Source of the DNA: Novosphingobium pentaromativorans US6-1
Lineage (GTDB): Bacteria > Pseudomonadota > Alphaproteobacteria > Sphingomonadales > Sphingomonadaceae
Direction: 5' to 3'
Length of the DNA: 64,000 nucleotides
NCBI RefSeq assembly: GCF_000767465.1
Contig: NZ_CP009291.1
Coordinates: forward strand, 186,001-250,000
The position numbers and the translations under genes are program-made. This document shows, piece by piece, positions 59,501 through 64,000 of this stretch. How positions within the stretch are numbered: position 1 is the first letter of the stretch; every line of letters begins with the position of its first letter. The notes beneath the pieces are model-generated. The model was not told the origin of the DNA and searched no databases. It saw only the letters and a program-made list of their open reading frames with translations.

Positions 59501-62500
59501 GGGCCCTCACCCAGCGATTTCGACCTCGTGTCGTATGATCAGGTTCAGATTGACGCGTTCGCCGCGATCGTTCCGGAATTAGAGGACATATGGCCGCTTA
59601 CGGCAATGCAGGCCGGCTTGCTGTTCCATTCGGAGCGGACAGCCGGGCAGGAGGACCCCTATCTCGTCCAGCTTCGTCTCGATCTCGATGGGCCGCTTGA
59701 TCCGGGCAGGCTGCAACGTGCGCTTAATGCACTGGTCAAACGGCATCCCGGCCTGACGGCGCGACTAGTGCATGATCGGCAGGGTCGGGCGGTGCAACTT
59801 GTTCCCTCGCAGGTGTTCCTGCCGCTGAAGAGGGTCGTTCTGCAGGATGGCACATCCGATAGCCTTGAACGGATAGCGACCGAAGATCGCATGCGCGGTT
59901 TCGATCTCTTCGGCGGACCGCTTATCCGTGCGTCGTTGATCGAGGGAGACGGCACGTGCGAACAGCTTTTGCTGACCATGCATCATATGGTCGTCGATGG
60001 ATGGTCCGGCGCACTCTTGCTGCAGGAGTTGGACGCGCTGTATCGCCATAACGGTGACGGGGCCATGTTGCCGCATCCGGCCCGGTTCAATTCCTATCTA
60101 AGCTGGCTTCGTGCGCAAGATGAAGAAGAAGCTTGTGACGCCTGGCGCACGTATCTCGACGGTTTGGACAGCACCCCGCTGACCGGCGACAAGGCCGGCA
60201 GCCCGCAGGGGGTGTCGGAGAGCGAACTCAGTCTGTCGTGCACCATGACGGCGCAGCTGGAAGCGCTGGCGATAGGCGAGGGCGTCACCCTCGCGACGGT
60301 GGTGCAAGGCGCTTGGGCGCTTCTGCTGGCGCGCCTATCGGGCCGCGATGACTTTTGTCTGGGCGTCGTCAGTGCGGGCCGCCACGCGGCCGTGCCGAAC
60401 GTCGAGCGCATTGTCGGCATGCTCATCACGACCACGCCGTTTCGCGTCAAATTGTCAAAGGACGAGCCCGTGGGTGATTTCCTGCGTCGGCAGCAGCGTG
60501 AACAGGGATCGATGATCCCCTATCAGCACCTGCCGCTTTCGGAGATCAGCCGACTGGCCGGGGGGGCGTTGTTTGACACGCTGTTCACCTTTGAGAATTT
60601 TCCTGCCGAAGGCGAACACGGCCGCGACGGAGGACTGCCGCTCGCCTCGGTCTCGGGAAGCAGTGGTACGCACTACCCATTGAGCCTGATCGTTCAGCCC
60701 GGACCGGCGCTGTCCTTCAAACTCCATCTGAGTGGCACGCTGGCTTCCGCAAGCGGGGCGGAATTGCTGTCGCGGTTGGAGCAGCTCCTCAAATCCATGC
60801 TGGCTGATCGGCAGGCCGACGTGGCGGAGCTCGACCCGCTCCTGCCCGGAGAGAAAGTTAGACTGACTCAGGCCAACAACGAGACGGTCGCAACGGTCGC
60901 AACAGGTACGGTAGTCGATTTGTTTGAGGCAATCGTCGTCCGCTTCCCCGATCATGGCGCGGTGACCGACAAAGGGACGACGCTGAGCTACCGCCAGCTT
61001 GATGAGCAAGCCAATCGGCTGGCCTGGCGCTTGATCGCCGAGGGGGTAGGACCCGGTGATGTTGTAGCCATCCAGTTGCCCCGTGGTGCGGCGACGATTG
61101 TGACGATCCTCGCAATCCTGAAGGCAGGCGGTGCGTATCTCCCCATCGAGCCCGACTCTCCGGTCTTGCGGCGAGATTTCAGCCTCGAGCAAACGCAACC
61201 GAAGGTCATCGTCACTACGAGTGATCTGGCGGCGACGCTCTCGCCTCCGTGGTTCAGTATGGCCATCGCCGTCGATGCCGCCGAAACGCTATCGGATCTG
61301 GCGCAACGTTCGCCGCGACATCCAAGCGCGACCGACCGCTGTGCTCCGCTCTTGCCGCAGCACCCAGCCTATCTCATTTACACGTCGGGCAGCACCGGTC
61401 AGCCGAAGGCCGTCGTCAACAGTCACGCCAATCTGATGCACCTGATGGCTGCCGCCGATCGGTTCGATTTCACTGAAACCGACGTCTGGACCTGGTTCCA
61501 TTCCTACGCTTTCGACTTTTCGGTTTGGGAGATTTGGGGTCCGTTGCTTCGGGGCGGACGGCTGGTTGTAGTGCCGCAGGAGAAGGCGCGGGCGCCCGAG
61601 GCTTTCCTTGCGCTATTGGCTGATGAGCGGGTGACGATTCTCAATCAGACGCCAAGCGCCTTTGCGCGTTTGCTCCCCTTCGATGGCGACGGCGCAGGAC
61701 TTGCTGTCCGAAAGCTCATCCTGGGCGGCGAAATCTGCTCGCCTACAACCGCGGGGGCATGGGCGCGCGCTTGCACCGTCCACAACGGCTATGGCCCGAC
61801 CGAGACCACGGTCTTCGCCACCATGAGCCTGGCGCTAGACGGAACGTGCCAGCCGCCCATCGGCACGCCGATCGCGAATGTCCGGACCTACGTCCTGGAT
61901 CAGCGGCTTCGGCCATGTCCGAAAGGCGTGATCGGCGATCTCTACATCGCCGGAGCGGGGCTCGCGCATGGTTATCACGCGTGCCCGGCGCTCACAGCCG
62001 CGCGTTTCATTGCCAATCCTTTCGAGGACGGACAGCGCCTGTATCGCACTGGTGATCGCGCCTGCTGGAACGACGACGACCAATTGATGTTTCATGGTCG
62101 CCAAGACGGTCAGGTCAAATTGCGAGGCTTCCGCATCGAGCTGGGTGAAATCGAGTCTGCCCTCTGTGCCCGGTCCGATATCGCCCAGGCCGCAGTCCGC
62201 GTCAGAGACGATGCCGAGAGAGCTCAGCTCATGGCATGGTTGGTTCCATCGGGTCCGATCATGCCAGACATCGAGGAGGCAAGACGCGAGCTCGCGCAAG
62301 CCCTGCCGCACTATATGATCCCCGCTCAGTGGCGTGTCGTAACCGAAATCCCGCTGACCCCCAACGGCAAGCTCGACTTCACGGCCTTGTCGACCGGACC
62401 TGAGCATGTAGTCCGCGCCGATGTCGCTCCACGCGCGAGCGCGCCGGAAGAAATGGCGCTTTGCGCTATCGTCGCGGATATCCTCGGGATGGAGGAGGTT

Positions 62501-63427
62501 GTCCCGACCGACAATTTCTTCGATCTCGGGGGCCATTCGCTGCTCGCCGCGCAATTGGCCGTGCAGGTCAGCGCGAAGCTTGGTCGCGATCTGTCGATCG
62601 ATACCATCTTCAGTCATCCGGTGATCGCCGAAATGGCGAAGCGGATCGGCGTAGTAGCCGAGCCTGGCGCCGCCTTCGATGTAATCCTTCCTATTCGATC
62701 TGAAGGCGCACGCGCGCCGATCTTCTGTCTGCACCCAGGAACCGGCCTTTGCTGGCCCTACACCAATCTGCTCGCAATTCTCGATTCCGATCAGCCGCTT
62801 TACGGCATCCAGTCACGCGGATTCCTGGCTGACGCGCCGTTGGCGACCTCCTTCATGGACGTGGTCGACATCAGCTTGGCAGCGATCCGTTCGATCCAGC
62901 CGACCGGTCCTTATCACTTGGCCGGCTGGTCGTTTGGCGGGAGCGTCGCCCATGCGATCGCCACGCGCCTGCGCGCCGAGGGAGAAGCGGTCGAGCGGGT
63001 TTTGCTCTTCGACGCCTTCCCCCCGGTCCCCGATACATCGCCCACGGAACCCGGCAACGTTTGGAGTGAAATCGCGCACGGCGCCGATCTCAGGACGGCG
63101 GTCGCGCCGCGCGATGCGGGACAATTGCTCGCTCTGGCCAAGGCACAGGGGCATGTGTTTGGCAGTTTTTCGGTCGAGCAGTTGCAAGCCATGGCCCGCG
63201 TCGTGACCAACAACGCCCGTCTTCTATGGGAGGCGCGCTTCGATCGGTTCGACGGCGAGGTGATCCTGTTCGAGGCGACCCGCGTCACGCCCGGTCTTGA
63301 TCGATCCTTCGCCGATGCGGAGGCATGGCGCTCCTTAAGCGGCACACTGCGGGTCATACAGGTGGACGCGGAGCATCATCATATGCTGTCGTCGGCGGCG
63401 GTCAGGCAGATTCGGGGAAAAGTGTGA
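49847..63427 (+). CDS. Giant NRPS, second frame: end of module 5 to thioesterase
   Basis: Continuation of the same NRPS in the shifted frame, 4,526 codons to the TGA at 63427. The GTG at 49847 is only the first possible codon of the frame, not a real start; it would begin in the middle of an adenylation domain. Domains by residue of this frame: rest of A5, PCP5 (Ser205), Cy6 (D-x4-D at 395), A6 (TSGSTG at 863), PCP6 (Ser1252), C7 (HHLLGDG at 1457), A7 (TSGSTG at 1927) with inserted methyltransferase (VLEIGCGAG at 2292), PCP7 (Ser2711), E (HHFAVDG at 2892), C8 (HHMVVDG at 3379), A8 (TSGSTG at 3846), PCP8 (Ser4231) and thioesterase (GWSFGG, Ser4362). The stop overlaps the start of a peptidase gene. 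Confidence 0.93.
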   Translation: MSAGVVGELYVSGAGLARGYHGRPGLTASRFVASPFGDGERLYRTGDRGAWRADGQLVYHGRGDDQVKLRGFRIEPAEIEAALLDQPEVVQAAVVVRGAGADARLVGYVVVMPGAGIDVTVLRTRLAERLPGYMVPAALVALDRLPLTVNGKLDRGALPEPTVAVTEHVAPATPDEVTLCAIVAELVGAPQVGMGDNFFHLGGHSLMAVRLVARLRERLGREVSVRMVFEHPVLQDLANAIAKTPLTSNPVAASPDPDGLLQPFALTPVQQAYWLGRQQLVALGEVACHAYVELRATRFDPARFASGWRQAIDRHPVLREVIDTDGVQRVLDGEIRFAIEPIDVSHLSPSQAETEVADIRRKMSHQLLSPDRAPLFDVRVTRVADEDWRIHMSFDALILDGESINLLLAEVFAVHAGQALTPAPALTFRDHVIAQARNHTARMRAEAYWRSRIETLPPAPALPLAVSPSQLRDHRFGRRAACLSPTVWSRMKRYAADAGLTPTNLLLTAYAEVVATWASEDDFTLNLTVGNRPDGFEGVLGVFTTLLPLEIRGARRGSFRERASAQGRQMATDLDHMAFGGVEVQRLKAQAAGDPEAGLLPVVFTSVIGETDVTLPEGVTVAHAITQTPQTWLDCKVFEEGFAEGVGLGIDWDAPEALFPPGLLDDMFAAYVQRLECLAEPEAWEATDAVLTPPAQLALFAATNATQAEASRDLLHAGMLRAAARHAAAPALITPDGTVTHGSLLMRATALAHQLLAVLRSDDALVAIVMEKGPEQVVAALAVLLAGRAFLPISAGQPDRRIAGIMDQAGVRVAITQTRIERGRDWQTAVTLFDAPETDPAVPPPPIATETLSPEALAYVIYTSGSTGVPKGVAIAHRAAVNTLADLGRRFRITERDRVLWVSSFEFDLSIFDIFGVLGAGGAIVIPPVEGAQDPAVWADLIRVHDVTVWNSVPMVAELMLAATPAPQVHLASLRLVLLSGDWIPLALPPRLRTALAEDCQLISLGGATEAAIWSILHPIVQIQPDWISIPYGRPLANQHFHVLKPDLSPCPVYTPGRLFIAGAGLAEGYWRNREETASRFVRHPATGERLYDTGDLGRYRPDGEIEFLGRQDNQVKLRGFRIELGEIEAQMLRHPAVEAAAVLLVADGSRRQLVGYYVAGACAEADLRAWLEDRLPDYMTPTALVRLDALPLTRNGKLDRKALMAWRPIALAGDAAPQTPAETWFCDQVANLLGLERVGPQDNFFHLGGDSIIAIRLVNAARNAGFSLAARDVFLHPVIRQIAERSTPADASEDIEAAFHSAEMLADLRRAYPDAEDFWPLTPLQQGIWFHAAYGGAAADGEDPYLVQLILTFEGVLDAERLRCSFQALLERHRSLRVSFHEDGDKRPVQLVMRDCAMAWREMDLTHLAPEQQANQVDVLARVDRADRIALDTAPLMRATLLKLASGRNQLLLSQHHLLGDGWATTIFFRDLVALYRADGVVGALPPPADFGGYLAWHAGQDREAAREAWGRYLDGLAKPTLVVPDADRSAPAHQAMQERLISRTLSTRLTEMAREHGLTLASVLQGVWGLTLGLLLNRTDVCFGVVSSGRQAPVAGIEDMLGAVITTTPVRLSLRGGRTSLDLLQELQRDAANLMPHQHLSLIEIHKHLGVESLFDTLFTYENYPVEPPPPAQSPDDLPLTDVSGHNSNHYPLSVAVLPGPMLGLRFHYNADLLPAGDVRRYADAFVRLLEQVTRAPLQPIARLDVLPAVERARLLDGLPPPTSLPTVSLASLFESQVAAMPGMTAIIDGDQSIDYATLDAEANRLAWRLIGMGIGPGDIVATQFARSEPMVRAVLAVMKAGAAFMPLDPGHPPERLAQLLADATPKLTLTTGDLSPRLPADLTRLLLDDAIVGAEIADESEVAPRNEDRTRPLQGDHPAYLIHTSGSTGRPKGVLVPHRGLPSLAAVQADRLGIGPGDRVVQLASCAFDASVSELAMTLTRGATLVIAGVHERAGDDLARLLDSAAITHATFTPTALQTLSPQAGRALQAIIVAGEACPADLVAAWSKRVRLFNAYGPTETTVCATMSAQLADDGDVTIGRAIAGVRVYVLDSSLRPCQSGTIGELYIGGDALAQGYFAQPALTALRFVADPFARASGARMYRTGDLAAWRADGQLDFHGRADDQVKIRGVRVEPGEVAAAIAAMPLVDQVAVDAAPNAEGRLTLTAYVSPVRQGSTIEALRRACAIEHVDAWREIEDDGVVSGDIADPTFDTRGWNSAYTGEPLSNAEMRDYVEGAVARIKDLAPRRVLEIGCGAGLITFPLLGMTGSYVGIDISRRRIAQLRSLQANAALMDRMPGLAQAVFQCAAAHEIEQLALGKFDTIILPSVVQYFADETYLIEIISQLIGTSLEPDGTIFLGDIRHKGLQNAFNLSVEWHRGPPDMHATELRELVRRKAEQERELLLNPAFFMTLRERFSQITQIDVLPKAGEFPGELNQFRYDVLIRTDGDSIDASAFEWVDGGSASIASIQESLITQPRALALRAVPNALTIAACCDATCLLEGEMALLSPGVEPKELRRLGEALGYRVDISLAAGHSDASLDVLFRAGDDRRVQMPGSAASREVRPPVGSPLDSVLGQRITRSIREALEAKLAAPFIPQDIVLIDALPMTASGKLNRQALRGMVRRGSRPVQTARNARERVLCAIVAELLSLDAVDLDGNFFHLGGDSISSIRLVSLAREQGLLLSPRDVFLHPVLRDLAANARFGPQETEQEDVAEGGVAATPIIHRTTARSEHWRSFHQASVLFTPAGLNIDALERALAAIIAHHDALRLTVNGAGEMSIPAPDPGPPVSLRRLMTAGKTVSERDAALKAAYTDAIARLDPSSGRMVDAVWADAGPSQLGHLLIVIHHFAVDGASWRILAEDLARAYAQAEKGGRIDLGRKTTSFRQWSLAQDAAISSHRNELPYWQGMVARAGLTLTSDRLDPQQDLLGDAGYISRSLDSGMTSDLLTRVPSTFRARINDVLLTALVLAVTAWSESAGRGGRPALTLDLEGHGREPLDAAADLTRTVGWFTSLFPVHLDAGDIDLTEAMAGGSDAGQALKRIKEQLRTLPHAGVGYGLLRYLDDEGQAALGGTADPQIAFNYLGRFGRPRNAPFAPADTYSAVFGGAERDRPLDHMISLNCAVHETPDGPRLDATWQYAPRVLGEGAMHALADAWGAALQALVCHAATPGAGGPSPSDFDLVSYDQVQIDAFAAIVPELEDIWPLTAMQAGLLFHSERTAGQEDPYLVQLRLDLDGPLDPGRLQRALNALVKRHPGLTARLVHDRQGRAVQLVPSQVFLPLKRVVLQDGTSDSLERIATEDRMRGFDLFGGPLIRASLIEGDGTCEQLLLTMHHMVVDGWSGALLLQELDALYRHNGDGAMLPHPARFNSYLSWLRAQDEEEACDAWRTYLDGLDSTPLTGDKAGSPQGVSESELSLSCTMTAQLEALAIGEGVTLATVVQGAWALLLARLSGRDDFCLGVVSAGRHAAVPNVERIVGMLITTTPFRVKLSKDEPVGDFLRRQQREQGSMIPYQHLPLSEISRLAGGALFDTLFTFENFPAEGEHGRDGGLPLASVSGSSGTHYPLSLIVQPGPALSFKLHLSGTLASASGAELLSRLEQLLKSMLADRQADVAELDPLLPGEKVRLTQANNETVATVATGTVVDLFEAIVVRFPDHGAVTDKGTTLSYRQLDEQANRLAWRLIAEGVGPGDVVAIQLPRGAATIVTILAILKAGGAYLPIEPDSPVLRRDFSLEQTQPKVIVTTSDLAATLSPPWFSMAIAVDAAETLSDLAQRSPRHPSATDRCAPLLPQHPAYLIYTSGSTGQPKAVVNSHANLMHLMAAADRFDFTETDVWTWFHSYAFDFSVWEIWGPLLRGGRLVVVPQEKARAPEAFLALLADERVTILNQTPSAFARLLPFDGDGAGLAVRKLILGGEICSPTTAGAWARACTVHNGYGPTETTVFATMSLALDGTCQPPIGTPIANVRTYVLDQRLRPCPKGVIGDLYIAGAGLAHGYHACPALTAARFIANPFEDGQRLYRTGDRACWNDDDQLMFHGRQDGQVKLRGFRIELGEIESALCARSDIAQAAVRVRDDAERAQLMAWLVPSGPIMPDIEEARRELAQALPHYMIPAQWRVVTEIPLTPNGKLDFTALSTGPEHVVRADVAPRASAPEEMALCAIVADILGMEEVVPTDNFFDLGGHSLLAAQLAVQVSAKLGRDLSIDTIFSHPVIAEMAKRIGVVAEPGAAFDVILPIRSEGARAPIFCLHPGTGLCWPYTNLLAILDSDQPLYGIQSRGFLADAPLATSFMDVVDISLAAIRSIQPTGPYHLAGWSFGGSVAHAIATRLRAEGEAVERVLLFDAFPPVPDTSPTEPGNVWSEIAHGADLRTAVAPRDAGQLLALAKAQGHVFGSFSVEQLQAMARVVTNNARLLWEARFDRFDGEVILFEATRVTPGLDRSFADAEAWRSLSGTLRVIQVDAEHHHMLSSAAVRQIRGKV
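50630..53720 (+). other. NRPS module 6: Cy-A(Cys)-PCP (thiazoline-forming)
   Basis: Second heterocyclization domain (DALILDGES), similar to Cy4. The A6 pocket D-L-F-N-L-S-L-I-W is the cysteine code. No oxidase domain is inserted, so the ring should stay a thiazoline unless oxidised in trans. PCP6 carries LGGDSI, a form usually seen before epimerization domains, but a C domain follows instead. Confidence 0.87.
53800..59530 (+). other. NRPS module 7: C-A(Tyr/Phe)-MT-PCP-E
   Basis: C7 has HHLLGDG. The A7 pocket D-A-S-T-I-A-A-V-C is close to tyrosine (DASTVAAVC) and phenylalanine (DAWTIAAVC) codes. A SAM-dependent methyltransferase ([23 protein letters not shown]) is inserted between A8 and A10, the usual place for N-methylation. 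PCP7 has LGGDSI and is followed by an epimerization domain ([23 protein letters not shown]). The predicted unit is an N-methyl-D-aromatic residue. Confidence 0.87.
59570..63427 (+). other. NRPS module 8: C-A-PCP-TE (termination)
   Basis: C8 (HHMVVDG) follows the E domain, so it should accept a D-residue donor. The A8 pocket D-F-W-N-I-G-G-V-F resembles the Thr code except at positions seven and nine, and the substrate is unassigned. PCP8 has [11 protein letters not shown]. The type I thioesterase has [12 protein letters not shown], the nucleophile in GWSFGG, the acid in LLFDAF and the His in AEHHHMLS. It releases the chain by hydrolysis or by cyclization, for example on the Thr hydroxyl. Confidence 0.85.
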
Positions 63428-64000
63428 CTATCGACGATCTGCAGGCGCGTTTTGCCGCCCTTTGTGTGACGGCCGGCCTTGATTTGCGCGAAGGACAGGA
63501 GTTGATCGTGTCAGCTCCCATTGAAGCCCAGTCATTCGTGGGCCACGTCGCCGGAGCCGCCTATCGGGCCGGTGCGCCGCTCGTAACTTGCCTATACGAG
63601 GACCCCTCCCTGATCCGCGCGCGTTTCGATCATGGCGCAGACGAGGCGTTGGACTGCGCCCCCGGCTGGCTCTCCGATGGTGTTGTCAAGGCCTATGAAG
63701 GTGGTGCGGCAAGGCTTTTTGTCTACGGCCCCTATCCTGATCTGCTGACGGGTGTCGCGCCCGAGCGGATCGGTCGCATGCACGCCGCGATGGCGGCAGC
63801 CTCGGCCGCCGAGGGCGCGTTCACCGCGGATCTGCGCGTGAACTGGTGCGCGATCCCTTTCGTAACCCAGAGCTGGGCGCGCATCGTCTATCCGTCGATG
63901 CCGATCGCCGAGGCGACCGACAAACTTTGGAATGATGTGTTTGATGTCGTGCGCGTTAAGTCCGCCGATCCCATCGCCGCCTGGCGTGACCATCTGGCGG
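63424..64000 (+). CDS. M29-family metallo-aminopeptidase, N-terminal part
   Basis: A reading frame starts with GTG at 63424, overlapping the NRPS stop (GTGA), and stays open to the window end, so only the first 192 residues are seen. It begins [21 protein letters not shown] and continues EGQELIVSAPIEAQSFV and AYRAGAPLVTCLYEDPSLIRAR. This is the pattern of the M29 (AmpS/PepS/AmpT) aminopeptidase N-terminal domain. The metal ligands lie further on and are not in the window. Overlap with the NRPS stop implies translational coupling, so it is probably part of the pathway: trimming a leader residue, recycling stalled product or self-protection. Confidence 0.8.
   Translation, partial: MTIDDLQARFAALCVTAGLDLREGQELIVSAPIEAQSFVGHVAGAAYRAGAPLVTCLYEDPSLIRARFDHGADEALDCAPGWLSDGVVKAYEGGAARLFVYGPYPDLLTGVAPERIGRMHAAMAAASAAEGAFTADLRVNWCAIPFVTQSWARIVYPSMPIAEATDKLWNDVFDVVRVKSADPIAAWRDHLA

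Noticed and set aside
1..64000. tRNA, rRNA or CRISPR arrays
   Set aside because: I saw no cloverleaf-like conserved segments, ribosomal RNA signatures or regularly spaced short repeats.

Overview
The window looks like the accessory genome of an alphaproteobacterium, most probably a sphingomonad. This is inferred from gene content: a large TonB-dependent receptor inside an aromatic-catabolism operon, several IS families, and GC-rich coding sequence. It falls into three parts: a catabolic region (1-18 kb), an insertion-sequence scar (18.1-23.1 kb) and a nonribosomal peptide biosynthetic cluster (23.3-64 kb, running off the end).

Catabolic region. All genes except an IS3-family element (about 2053-3309) are on the + strand. 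They encode an HpcH/HpaI aldolase, a luciferase-like flavin monooxygenase, a TonB-dependent receptor, a two-subunit Rieske dioxygenase, a Pht5-type decarboxylase, a Gfo/Idh/MocA dehydrogenase, a NahE-type hydratase-aldolase, a SnoaL-like protein, a frameshifted SDR, a dienelactone hydrolase fused to a SnoaL-like domain, a VOC extradiol dioxygenase and two aldehyde dehydrogenases. Read as a pathway, this suggests dioxygenation of a carboxylated, possibly bicyclic, aromatic acid, then dehydrogenation, decarboxylation, meta-cleavage, aldol cleavage and aldehyde oxidation. The substrate is inferred, not shown.

IS scar. A remnant of an IS4-family transposase is cut exactly at the end of an IS66-family element (18737-23126). 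The passenger gene of that IS66 element (pRiA4b ORF-3 family) is split in frame by a 1.3-kb IS5-family element (19105-20404).

Biosynthetic cluster. It holds a Sfp-type phosphopantetheinyl transferase, an MbtH-like protein, a Rieske oxygenase, two P450s, a CmcJ/NvfI-type oxygenase, a FhuD/FhuB/FhuC-type siderophore importer, an ADP-ribosylglycohydrolase and an unknown helical protein. These precede a giant NRPS (35307-63427). The NRPS is in two overlapping frames because one G is missing from a homopolymer near 49856. With that base restored it is one protein of about 9,370 residues and eight modules: A-PCP / C-A(Thr)-PCP / C-A(Asx)-PCP / Cy-A(Cys)-Ox-PCP / C-A(Asx)-PCP / Cy-A(Cys)-PCP / C-A(Tyr or Phe)-MT-PCP-E / C-A-PCP-TE. 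The predicted scaffold is X-Thr-Asx-thiazole-Asx-thiazoline-(N-methyl)-D-aromatic-X. I do not recognise it as a known compound. An M29 aminopeptidase overlaps the NRPS stop codon and runs off the window. The importer suggests the product may be a metal-binding peptide; this is inference.

The most notable structural feature is inside the NRPS. Modules 2 and 5 share two apparently identical blocks (2,291 bp and about 755 bp). These flank a divergent core of about 450-490 bp that holds the substrate pocket, the pattern expected from an adenylation-subdomain swap or gene conversion.
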